A stretch of 7,234 nt of DNA from Youngiibacter multivorans. Its GTDB lineage: Bacteria > Bacillota > Clostridia > Clostridiales > Clostridiaceae. The notes under the pieces were generated by a model that searched no databases, was not told the origin of the DNA, and saw only the letters and a list, made by a program, of their open reading frames with translations. A program made the translations under genes and the position numbers. Below, in pieces: positions 1-5,901 of the stretch. The DNA lies in NCBI RefSeq assembly GCF_017873395.1, contig NZ_JAGGKC010000055.1, forward strand, positions 1-7,234, given 5' to 3'. The stretch's first letter is position 1, and each line of letters opens with the position of its first letter.

Positions 1-22
1 GATCCCTTTTAATTTTTGCCAT
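1..22 (-). CDS. 5' end of an unidentified gene, truncated by the left window edge
   Basis: Only the first seven codons are inside the window and read MAKIKRD on the minus strand. The start is supported by a good ribosome binding site (AGGT/GGAGG complement at 30-35) seven bases before the ATG, and by a TATAAT box further upstream at 47-52 lying inside a perfect palindrome. The product cannot be named from seven residues. The basic start and the operator-like palindrome would suit a small autoregulated DNA-binding protein, but that is inference only. Confidence 0.55.
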
Positions 23-38
23 GTTTAAAACCTCCGAT

Positions 39-59
39 TTAAGATTATTATAATCTTAA
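39..59 (-). promoter_or_regulatory. Palindrome over a -10 box, probable operator/promoter of the edge gene
   Basis: Two perfect 9-base arms, TTAAGATTA and TAATCTTAA, flank a 3-base centre. Read on the minus strand the palindrome contains TATAAT at 52-47, about 25 bases before the start codon of the truncated gene. No good -35 hexamer is seen at 17 bases; TTTGGA at 73-68 is the nearest, with a short 15-base spacer. Symmetry that covers the -10 box suggests a dimeric repressor site. An RNA hairpin is less likely because the stem is almost pure A/T. Confidence 0.5.
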
Positions 60-91
60 GCCAGAGGTCCAAACACAAAATTTTCTACACT

Positions 92-118
92 CTCCTGCTC
101 GTCTGATGACAAGCGGAG
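92..118 (-). terminator. Hairpin after the VOC gene, possible terminator
   Basis: The stem pairs CTCC and GCTCGTC (92-95, 97-103) with GACAAGC and GGAG (108-118) around a TGAT loop. It has one bulged base and one wobble, about 11 pairs in all. It lies 22 bases past the VOC stop codon and before the next minus-strand gene. In the minus direction the downstream tract is only weakly U-rich (GTAGAAAATTTTG), so termination is plausible but not certain. Confidence 0.42.
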
Positions 119-139
119 CTCTCTTAGTTTAGTAGTTTT

Positions 140-538
140 TTACGATTCTCCTCTGGCGGCCTTTGCAGGGTCGTTGCCAGGGTAGTCAATGAGGATTGCC
201 CTGAGACCATAAAGATCCATAACCTTCTCTTCCATGTTTCCTACTTTGAACTCGCTGATTATGTTGATTCCATTGGCCCTTACATCTTCAGCAGCCTTTT
301 CGATACCATTCACTTTGAAATGGAAGCTTCTGAAATGTATGTCCTTCCCTGGTATTTCCAGGAGTTCAATTCCCTGGTTGCTGATGGCAAGCTTCACTTT
401 CTTTCCATCAGGCATTGTCGCTTCACCTGAGAACTCGAATTCAAGACCCATTGTCTTCCCGAACATGGCTTTGCCTTCCTCGAGGTCCGGTACTCCAATA
501 CACAGGCGGTCCAGTCTCTCAACCTTCAATTCACTCAC
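140..538 (-). CDS. VOC superfamily (glyoxalase/bleomycin-resistance fold) protein
   Basis: This 132-residue protein has the beginning of a VOC module (LDRLCIGVPDLEEG, residues 9-22) and a second half-module around RSFHFKVNGIEKA (70-82). The order is two beta-alpha-beta repeats, and the length is normal for a single-domain VOC protein. VOC enzymes use a divalent metal held by His/Glu residues from both repeats. Here the usual first His is Arg11 and the matching position in the second repeat is Ser71, so the classical metal site looks incomplete and the chemistry cannot be predicted. The open frame begins at a GTG at 538, but the SD-like GAGGGA (544-539) touches that codon. A TTG at 529-527, nine bases after the SD, may be the real start, removing three residues. 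The gene lies 68 bp after the membrane protein gene with its own extended -10 promoter between. Confidence 0.8.
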   Translation of the reverse strand: MSELKVERLDRLCIGVPDLEEGKAMFGKTMGLEFEFSGEATMPDGKKVKLAISNQGIELLEIPGKDIHFRSFHFKVNGIEKAAEDVRANGINIISEFKVGNMEEKVMDLYGLRAILIDYPGNDPAKAARGES

Positions 539-574
539 TCCCTCAATTTTGTTGTGATTTTCTATCTTGTTTTG

Positions 575-583
575 ATTATAACA
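575..583 (-). promoter_or_regulatory. Extended -10 promoter for the VOC gene
   Basis: On the minus strand TGTTATAAT (583-575) is a perfect extended -10 element (TG, one base, TATAAT), about 37 bases before the VOC start region. No strong -35 hexamer accompanies it; TTGCAG at 605-600 is weak and 19 bases away. Extended -10 promoters can work with a poor -35. It suggests that the VOC gene can be transcribed apart from the two genes upstream. Confidence 0.5.
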
Positions 584-606
584 TCTATTCAGATATCATC
601 TGCAAT

Positions 607-1311
607 TTATATTATGCTTAGCCTCCTCAGCCTTATTGCAATCATTATGCAAAATATTATCCATGGTATTAGTGACAGAAGTGAAAATATTAGCCCGATC
701 ATTCCAGCAGTTGAAGGGACAACCATAAGGATTCCTGATATAAGACCTATTACTGCTGTTCTGTTGCTGAATGTCCCGCTTCCATACATAACCCTGGATA
801 TGAGCAGAAGTGTAATCCCATTTAGCACATAGTATGTATTGAAAGCTGTTCCTCTCCAGGTCTCTATCATTACCTGGGCAGCTGCCATAAGCATGCTTCT
901 GTCAGTATCGCTTGCTGCCTTCTCAAATGCCCTGCTCAGTGACAGCATCTCAAAGGATGTGTTCGATGCGAAATATGCTGCTATGCCCAAAAATCCCAGA
1001 AGAATTGCTATCGCCATCAGGCTTTCATTCCGCTTCTTCAAAATAATATAAAGTGCTAGATAGATTACCGCAACAAGCACATTGTCGATGATATAAATAA
1101 TGTCGAGGTGAATCAGACCAAGGAGCCAGCTTTTCCTGAACAGCTCGAACCACCCCTCTATTGTTTCAGGTGGCATTGAAATTGAGAAGATGACTATCTG
1201 GATTGGAATCAGGACTACCATAAGTATTGCGGCAACGCTTGAAATCCTGAACAACGTGCGCCATTCTGCATCCTTAGTGCCAATGCTAGCTGCATGAACA
1301 AGCTGTTCCAT
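607..1311 (-). CDS. Six-helix integral membrane protein, DUF4386-like
   Basis: This 234-residue hydrophobic protein has apparent membrane segments near residues 23-43, 64-90 (one long or two short), 97-117, 156-174, 186-204 and 206-226. It has a short cytoplasmic-looking N-terminus and ends in a basic RLRR tail. The loop at 119-153 holds charged residues, and the fourth main helix follows ETWRGTAFNTYYVLNG, which resembles the conserved core of DUF4386 proteins. The family name is from remembered similarity, not a search, and no activity is known. There are no signal peptide, nucleotide-binding or catalytic motifs. The start is supported by a GGGGGT SD seven bases before the ATG. It is 66 bp downstream of the peptidase gene on the same strand and may be cotranscribed with it, though nothing suggests a shared function. 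Confidence 0.75.
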   Translation of the reverse strand: MEQLVHAASIGTKDAEWRTLFRISSVAAILMVVLIPIQIVIFSISMPPETIEGWFELFRKSWLLGLIHLDIIYIIDNVLVAVIYLALYIILKKRNESLMAIAILLGFLGIAAYFASNTSFEMLSLSRAFEKAASDTDRSMLMAAAQVMIETWRGTAFNTYYVLNGITLLLISRVMYGSGTFSNRTAVIGLISGILMVVPSTAGMIGLIFSLLSLIPWIIFCIMIAIRLRRLSII

Positions 1312-1377
1312 CTCTAACCCCCATTATAAATTTATTCATTCTATTTTGAATCCAGCTGAAATGTATCTTCTCCTTTG

Positions 1378-2076
1378 TCACGCTTGCCCGAGATATTCTG
1401 CAGGAATCTGCGATTCAATCAGTTTTCCTTCAAACCTTACCTCATAGGCATGCTTTCCAGGATGTGAACTGATTATCCTGAATATCTCATCATCCACATA
1501 ATGAATTGCCACACTATCATCAGCTGCTATCCCTGCATGCATTTTCCCTGAAGCAATCAGTTCCTGGTATGCAGGTCGCCTGTCAGGCTCAGAGTCGTAA
1601 TGTGGACAGTTGCTTCCTTTAAGGAATCCCAGGCATTCAAGAGGCTCTAGGCGGTCTCCGTATGAGTCGGTAAGCCCTTCCTCGAACCAGCAGATTGAGC
1701 CTGCGCTTATACCAGCTAGTACAATCCCCTTCTCCCATGCTTTTCTCAGGATCCTATCTAGTCCCCATTCCTTCCACAGTACAAGAAGGTTCTTTGTATT
1801 GCCGCCGCCGACATATATGATGTCCTTGTCCAGAACAAAGGCTTCGATGTCCCCTGATGGTGGTTTGAATAGGGACAAATGTGATGGCTGGCACTCCATT
1901 TTATTGAAGAAATCATAGAACCACGAGATACATATGTCAGAATCTCCGCTTGCAGTAGGAACGTAGCATATCTTGGGATTTTCTGCTCCGCTGCACTTAA
2001 GTATGTATCTGTCTATAAGCTCATTTTCAGGTTCAGTGGAGAAGCCACCTCCACCAAGTGCAACAATCTGCTTCAT
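1378..2076 (-). CDS. S51 family serine peptidase, dipeptidase E-like
   Basis: This 232-residue protein has the class I glutamine-amidotransferase-like fold of peptidase family S51. The N-terminal strand MKQIVALGGGG is followed by CYVPTASGD (37-45), YVGGGNT (88-94), the nucleophile elbow AGISAGS with Ser124 (121-127), and CPHYDSEPDRR (157-167), whose His159 is the likely catalytic His. The family includes cytoplasmic aspartyl dipeptidase (PepE) and cyanophycinase. No signal peptide is present, so it should act in the cytoplasm, probably on small peptides; the substrate is not evident. Length matches PepE-like members. An ideal SD, AGGAGGTGAT, lies just before the ATG. The gene is divergent from the methyltransferase gene across a 218-bp AT-rich region and begins a run of three minus-strand genes. 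Cyanophycinase is a less likely alternative because those proteins are usually longer. Confidence 0.88.
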   Translation of the reverse strand: MKQIVALGGGGFSTEPENELIDRYILKCSGAENPKICYVPTASGDSDICISWFYDFFNKMECQPSHLSLFKPPSGDIEAFVLDKDIIYVGGGNTKNLLVLWKEWGLDRILRKAWEKGIVLAGISAGSICWFEEGLTDSYGDRLEPLECLGFLKGSNCPHYDSEPDRRPAYQELIASGKMHAGIAADDSVAIHYVDDEIFRIISSHPGKHAYEVRFEGKLIESQIPAEYLGQA

Positions 2077-2131
2077 TCCATCACCTCCTGCATCTTTAAT
2101 TACTTATATTCATATTACTTTTTTCAATATC

Positions 2132-2163
2132 AGTATATCAATACTATTACAGACTTTTGTCAA
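2132..2163 (-). promoter_or_regulatory. Probable promoter of the peptidase gene
   Basis: The minus strand shows a consensus -35 TTGACA at 2163-2158. Two overlapping -10 candidates follow: TGATAT at 2140-2135 (17-base spacer, poor match) and TATACT at 2137-2132 (good match, 20-base spacer). Because each has one weak feature the exact -10 is uncertain. The position, about 60 bases before the start codon, is suitable. Confidence 0.45.
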
Positions 2164-2181
2164 CAAAATACCAACAAAATA
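2161..2181. repeat. Tandem 10-base direct repeat beside the -35 box
   Basis: CAACAAAATA occurs at 2161-2170 and again at 2172-2181, a spacing of 11 bases or about one helical turn. The first copy overlaps the minus-strand TTGACA. It could be a regulator site or an A/T-rich upstream element; AT-rich chance repetition cannot be excluded. Confidence 0.5.
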
Positions 2182-2294
2182 TTGATTGTTTGAGATATTT
2201 CTCCACAAATCCCTAAGCATTTCTCTTTGCATGGATAAAGTGAGATATGATACCATGAATTGAATAAGCTTAAAGACCATTTAAGAGGTATAAA

Positions 2295-3326
2295 ATGATT
2301 AGTATAGAAAAGAACCAGGAAATTAAAACAGCTATAAGCGCCATTATGCAGTCTATGTTTGACCAGAGGAACTACCTGGCTGATATTCTCGAATATTTAG
2401 AAAAGCCACTTACTCCAGGAATGGAAAAAAAGGTAGAGACAATTCTGAAGAAATACGGAATGCCAGGCGAAAGCCTGGCATTGGATGAAAGGGTACTGAC
2501 AGAAAATCCCTACTTTAAAAATATCAGGCTCGACAAGATCGAGACTCCGACTGTAAAGTATTCGAAAGATATCATTCCTAAAAGGACACTGATGAACACG
2601 GACTTCAACAGACAGCTCGGTAAATACCTGTTCCATTACCATCCTGTCGGATACTTCAATATTGATTTGGAGATGCCCTCTCTAAAGGAAGGAAATATTA
2701 CCTGGATGTCCCCTGCTCCAAGTGAAATCATAAGCATGGGAGATGGGGTAGAGAAAGGCACAGGCAAATGCCTTACCATGGGGCTTGGAATAGGATTGCT
2801 GCCCTACTTGTGGCTCCTGAAGGATGAAGTCGAAAGCGTTACAGTCATTGAACATAATAAGGATGTAATTGACCTGTTCAACAAAGTCATCCTTCCTCAG
2901 TTCAATACGAGCAAGAGTCTCGAGATAATTCACGGGGATGCTTTTGAATACTTCACCGATGAGTTCCTGAACCGCTTTGATTATGCCTACATAGATTTCT
3001 GGGAATCAAACGAAGACGGTCTTGTTGATTATATCAGGCTGATGGAGAAGAAGGTCACTCTTCCACATATTGACTTTTGGATTGAAGAATCAATCCTCTC
3101 CCTTGCCAAGCAGATAGTTGCGCTGTACCTTATCACGCTTTATCAGGGACGCAGCATCACAGAATTCATAGCATCTTTAGATGAGGACAACAGAAGGTTA
3201 GCCAGGAAGGCCAACAAATTCTTCAAGAAGAGAACAGAAGTAATTTCAACCGAGGAAGAGCTTCTTTATCTGATTCATGACAGGAAGCTATTAAGAGAGC
3301 TGCTGTCTGTTCCTGTTTCCATGTAG
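2295..3326 (+). CDS. Orphan class I SAM-dependent methyltransferase-like protein, spermidine synthase-like core
   Basis: This 343-residue protein has three parts. The helical N-terminal region (1-85) has no familiar motif. The central Rossmann-like core (about 140-240) shows motif I as MGLGIGLLP (162-170), an acidic end to strand 2 at Glu186 (VIEHNKDVI), Asp215 in IIHGDAF, and a strand-4 motif FDYAYIDFWES (228-238). The C-terminal region is a charged helix-rich tail with no known domain. The core layout matches class I methyltransferases and resembles polyamine synthases, but the usual aminopropyltransferase active-site signature is not obvious. I cannot name the substrate; a rare clostridial family is likely. 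The start is supported by GAGGT five bases before the ATG. It is the only plus-strand gene in the window, stands alone between a divergent and a convergent gene, and so is probably monocistronic. Confidence 0.75.
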   Translation: MISIEKNQEIKTAISAIMQSMFDQRNYLADILEYLEKPLTPGMEKKVETILKKYGMPGESLALDERVLTENPYFKNIRLDKIETPTVKYSKDIIPKRTLMNTDFNRQLGKYLFHYHPVGYFNIDLEMPSLKEGNITWMSPAPSEIISMGDGVEKGTGKCLTMGLGIGLLPYLWLLKDEVESVTVIEHNKDVIDLFNKVILPQFNTSKSLEIIHGDAFEYFTDEFLNRFDYAYIDFWESNEDGLVDYIRLMEKKVTLPHIDFWIEESILSLAKQIVALYLITLYQGRSITEFIASLDEDNRRLARKANKFFKKRTEVISTEEELLYLIHDRKLLRELLSVPVSM

Positions 3327-3362
3327 CAGCCTCTGTAAACTTGCGGTTTCATACTTACAATA

Positions 3363-3410
3363 GTAAAGAGCTGTCAACGAGTCATTTATGACCCTTTGAC
3401 AGCTCTTTAC
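3363..3410. terminator. Strong hairpin between convergent genes, probable bidirectional terminator
   Basis: A perfect 15-bp inverted repeat, GTAAAGAGCTGTCAA (3363-3377) and TTGACAGCTCTTTAC (3396-3410), encloses an 18-base loop. That loop can itself form a second small hairpin (GTCAT with ATGAC, 3381-3392). It lies 36 bases after the methyltransferase stop and 28 bases past the DUF1801 stop. The outer stem ends in AAAG/CTTT, as in many Firmicute terminators that work in both directions, although the downstream U-tract is modest on either side. Confidence 0.72.
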
Positions 3411-3438
3411 ATTTACCTGAATCATATTATCGACTGCT

Positions 3439-3807
3439 TTACATCCACCTTGCATCGTTCTCTACAAGATCCCTTATCCTGCATTCAGCAAGCTTCCTGA
3501 CAATTTCAACTGGTATTGGTTTGTCGTAAGGTATCTGTAGTACGCAGTCTGTAACCTTTTGTGCTGTCAGCTCAGCCTTGCATGCGCTGATAACTGCAGG
3601 TGTAGGACAGAAATTCATGTGCTTCTTGTATGCTGCTACCGTAAACAGTATCCTGTCATACGAAAATGCAGGTGTCCCCCATTTGAGCGCAACACTGGCT
3701 TCAGGAGCTGCATCAGAAAGGATAGCCATTATCTCCCTGAAATGCCTTTGCGCACCCTCAGGCAATGCTGCAACATACTCCTCAACTGTCTTGGGTTTGT
3801 CTGCCAT
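3439..3807 (-). CDS. DUF1801 protein, YdhG/Fra-like putative iron chaperone
   Basis: This 122-residue protein matches the DUF1801 pattern throughout: TVEEYVAALPEGAQ at the N-terminus (7-20), then APEASVALKWGTPAFSY (34-50), the AAYKKHMNFCPTP segment (58-70) and LQIPYDKPIPVEIVRKL (89-105). Length is typical. In Bacillus subtilis a DUF1801 protein, Fra (YdhG), acts as a frataxin-like cytoplasmic iron chaperone for Fe-S cluster assembly with the cysteine desulfurase SufS. Other DUF1801 proteins are uncharacterised, so iron binding here is an inference. An AAGGAGGGT SD precedes the ATG. The gene begins 25 bp after the DUF3343 stop with no visible terminator or promoter between, so it is probably the last gene of the selenium operon and ends before the hairpin at 3363-3410. 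Confidence 0.82.
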   Translation of the reverse strand: MADKPKTVEEYVAALPEGAQRHFREIMAILSDAAPEASVALKWGTPAFSYDRILFTVAAYKKHMNFCPTPAVISACKAELTAQKVTDCVLQIPYDKPIPVEIVRKLAECRIRDLVENDARWM

Positions 3808-3832
3808 ACGACACCCTCCTTGTCAATAAATT

Positions 3833-4069
3833 CTATATCACAAGCTCATGGATAGACTCAAATGCCAGTCTCTCATCCACTATAAATTTGAATAAATGTA
3901 CTTTGCTTTCCGGAGCATCTCTCCAGGCAAGCCCGCACCCAGCAGTTATTGCTGTCGGAACCGGAATCAGCCTGCCTTTGAAACCTGCAGCCTTCGCAGC
4001 CTCCTCAAATGCCATCGCTTCGGTAGTTGCATGGAATGTAACGACGCATTGAAGTTCCTTGGGTCTCAT
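3833..4069 (-). CDS. DUF3343 protein, selenium-operon putative carrier
   Basis: This 78-residue cytoplasmic protein carries the family hallmark IPVPTAITAGCGLAWR (35-50), with the conserved Cys45 in a GCG-type turn, and a further Cys8 in the first strand. DUF3343 proteins are commonly found next to selD, yedF and class V aminotransferase genes. A role as a small thiol/selenol carrier or as a modulator of the putrescent desulfurase step is reasonable but unproven. The start overlaps the stop of the desulfurase gene by four bases (ATGA), and a GGGGAGG SD lies inside the end of that gene, so the two are translationally coupled. This favours a joint function. The size is normal for the family and the stop is TAG. 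Function is inferred only from context and the conserved Cys. Confidence 0.85.
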   Translation of the reverse strand: MRPKELQCVVTFHATTEAMAFEEAAKAAGFKGRLIPVPTAITAGCGLAWRDAPESKVHLFKFIVDERLAFESIHELVI

Positions 4070-5208
4070 CTCTCTTCCTCCCCGATGGTCCTTAAAGCAT
4101 CTATCGCCGCTTTAATTTCCTCCATGGTATTGAAATGGGAAAAGCTGAACCTTACCATTCCCTGCTTTTCTGTTCGGAATGTCCTGTGGACCAATGGTGC
4201 GCAGTGCGCTCCAGCACGCACGGCTATCCCGAACCTCTCATAAAGTTCATCTGCCAGCTCTCCTGCATCGATGTCCCTGATGTTGAAGGAAACCACCGGA
4301 GTACGTAAATCATCATTGAAATCACCATAAAGTACTAGTCCAGCGATATCCTTGATTCCGTCAAGGAAGGCCTTAGCAAGTTCAGACGCTTCCCTGAATA
4401 TCCTGTCCTGTCCGAAGCCCTTTATATATCCGCAAGCTGCAAGGAGCCCCGCCAGGCCATGTACATTCATGGTACCTGCCTCAAGCCTCTCGGGGAGAAC
4501 CCCCGGCATACCCATTGCAAAGCTGTCCATACCGGTTCCACCATATACCAATGGTTCAGGCACAACCCCTTCAGCAAGACAGAGAGCTCCTGTACCCTGA
4601 GGGCCAAGAAGGCTCTTGTGCCCAGATAGGCATAGCGCTGATATTCCATGCTTTTCCATATCTATCGGAAGTAGACCAGCTGTCTGGGCAGCATCCAGAA
4701 TAAAAAGGAGGCCATAGCTTCTGCAGAGGTCACCTATTGCCTTGATGTCCATAACATTTCCAGTGACGTTTGAACCATGTGCGATTACAATCGCCTTCGT
4801 ATCAGGCTTTATGGCACTCTCAAAGGCTTCAATTGCCACTCTTCCATTGCTGTCGCCAGGGAGAATATCAAGTATGATCCCCTTAGTCTCCATATGGTAC
4901 AGAGGCCGAAGAACGCTGTTATGCTCCATTGCTGTAGTTATGCATCTATCTCCAGGCGAAAGAAGTCCCTGGATAGCAATGTTCAGGCTTTCAGTAGCAT
5001 TGGAGGTAAATATAACCCTTGAAGGATCCTTCACATTGAAAAGCTCTGAAACTGCCACCCTGGCCTTGTAAACCAGCCGGCCAGCCTCCAGCGATGCGCC
5101 ATGCGCACCCCTTCCGCTGCTCCCTGTTCCCTTAAGTGCCTGGAATACAGCTTCAGCTACTTCGGGCGGCTTATGGTATGTAGTTGCAGCATTATCCAGA
5201 TAAATCAT
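4066..5208 (-). CDS. Class V aminotransferase, cysteine desulfurase-like (selenium-locus type)
   Basis: This 380-residue PLP enzyme opens with MIYLDNAATTYHKPP, as in NifS/SufS relatives. It has His96 in MEHNS, the pyridine-nitrogen Asp172 in LDAAQTAG, the PLP-binding Lys198 in SGHKSLLGPQGTG, and the catalytic Cys336 in RAGAHCAPL followed by the carboxylate-binding Arg353. The RAGAHCAP loop is of the SufS-like group II type. These enzymes remove sulfur from cysteine and often selenium from selenocysteine, forming a persulfide or selenide on the Cys. The nearest known subfamily, from memory, is the EF2568-type aminotransferase V found in selenium-dependent molybdenum hydroxylase loci. AAGGT lies seven bases before the ATG. 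It sits 64 bp after yedF and overlaps the DUF3343 gene by four bases. No SufU or IscU scaffold is present, which favours a selenium or sulfur transfer role rather than general Fe-S assembly. Confidence 0.9.
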   Translation of the reverse strand: MIYLDNAATTYHKPPEVAEAVFQALKGTGSSGRGAHGASLEAGRLVYKARVAVSELFNVKDPSRVIFTSNATESLNIAIQGLLSPGDRCITTAMEHNSVLRPLYHMETKGIILDILPGDSNGRVAIEAFESAIKPDTKAIVIAHGSNVTGNVMDIKAIGDLCRSYGLLFILDAAQTAGLLPIDMEKHGISALCLSGHKSLLGPQGTGALCLAEGVVPEPLVYGGTGMDSFAMGMPGVLPERLEAGTMNVHGLAGLLAACGYIKGFGQDRIFREASELAKAFLDGIKDIAGLVLYGDFNDDLRTPVVSFNIRDIDAGELADELYERFGIAVRAGAHCAPLVHRTFRTEKQGMVRFSFSHFNTMEEIKAAIDALRTIGEEER

Positions 5209-5232
5209 GAAACGTACCTTCTTTCCATCTCT

Positions 5233-5257
5233 TTCCTCATCAGGTGTCGGTGAGGAA
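5233..5257 (-). promoter_or_regulatory. Intergenic hairpin between yedF and the desulfurase gene
   Basis: A perfect 7-bp inverted repeat, TTCCTCA (5233-5239) and TGAGGAA (5251-5257), has an 11-base loop. It lies in the only sizeable gap of the operon, 24 bases before the desulfurase start. There is no U-tract, so it is not a typical terminator; it may tune mRNA processing, stability or translation. Role unknown. Confidence 0.4.
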
Positions 5258-5272
5258 GCCCTTATTTGGCTC

Positions 5273-5890
5273 TTATGGCCTTACAATCTTCGATGCCTTC
5301 ATCTGCTTCTCAGCTATTACATACATGTTCGTAACTGACCCCACTCCCAGCTTTTCAGTGATGCCGTAGAAATTCAGGCAGGTCCCGCATGTAAGTATCT
5401 CAACTCCCTGGGATTCCAAAAGCTTCAAGTCAGGCAGCGAATCGGATCCCTGCACGGACAGCTTCGCCCCGTTGTTGTAAAGCAGTATTGATTGGGGGAG
5501 GATGTCCTGCTCTGTGAGGGCATAAATGAACCCCTTCATCAGAGTATGTCCCAGCTTCTCGTCTCCTTCACCCATCTTGTCAGACGAGAGTACCACAACG
5601 GTGTTTCCTTTGATGCCGTCAGGTATGCACTCAACCGCTTCTGCGATGTCTGAAATAAATGGCTCTGATTCCGGTACCGTCAGTGTTACTATATATTCTG
5701 ACTCATCAACCTTTATGGATGATACGGGAATATTCTTCTGGCTGGCCATCTTGCTAAGGTTCTGCACAGCAACATAGTTGTCAACTGTTACTTCAACAGT
5801 GTCGCCTGAATTCATTCCTGCAAGTATCTTTTTCGTTTCGACCACAGGCATGGGGCAAGCTTTACCTCTGGCATCAAGTTCCTTTTTCAT
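5273..5890 (-). CDS. yedF: YedF-family selenium metabolism protein, TusA-like plus DsrE-like domains
   Basis: This 205-residue protein has two domains. The N-terminal TusA/SirA-like domain (about 1-72) begins LDARGKACPMPVVETKK with the conserved Cys12 in the CPMP motif, the sulfur-accepting Cys in TusA. The C-terminal DsrE/F-like domain (about 95-205) contains Cys168 and Cys171 in TCGTCLNFYG. This longer architecture differs from short E. coli YedF and fits the family seen beside selD. A chain of thiols could receive sulfur or selenium from the desulfurase and pass it on, which is inference. The gene starts 11 bp after the selD stop, and its GGGGGT SD overlaps that TAG, a tight coupling. The stop is a plain TAA and no in-frame TGA occurs, so it is not a selenoprotein. 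Confidence 0.92.
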   Translation of the reverse strand: MKKELDARGKACPMPVVETKKILAGMNSGDTVEVTVDNYVAVQNLSKMASQKNIPVSSIKVDESEYIVTLTVPESEPFISDIAEAVECIPDGIKGNTVVVLSSDKMGEGDEKLGHTLMKGFIYALTEQDILPQSILLYNNGAKLSVQGSDSLPDLKLLESQGVEILTCGTCLNFYGITEKLGVGSVTNMYVIAEKQMKASKIVRP

Positions 5891-5901
5891 ATCACTACCC
5901 C

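Noticed and set aside
1323..1350. TATAAT at 1328-1323 with TTCAAA upstream as a promoter of the membrane protein gene
   Set aside because: Transcription would start only about five bases before the ATG and remove the SD at the GGGGGT, so it is unlikely to be the working promoter.
2243..2254. TATGAT near 2245-2250 as the methyltransferase promoter -10 box
   Set aside because: No acceptable -35 hexamer lies 16-18 bases upstream, so the start of this transcript is left unassigned.
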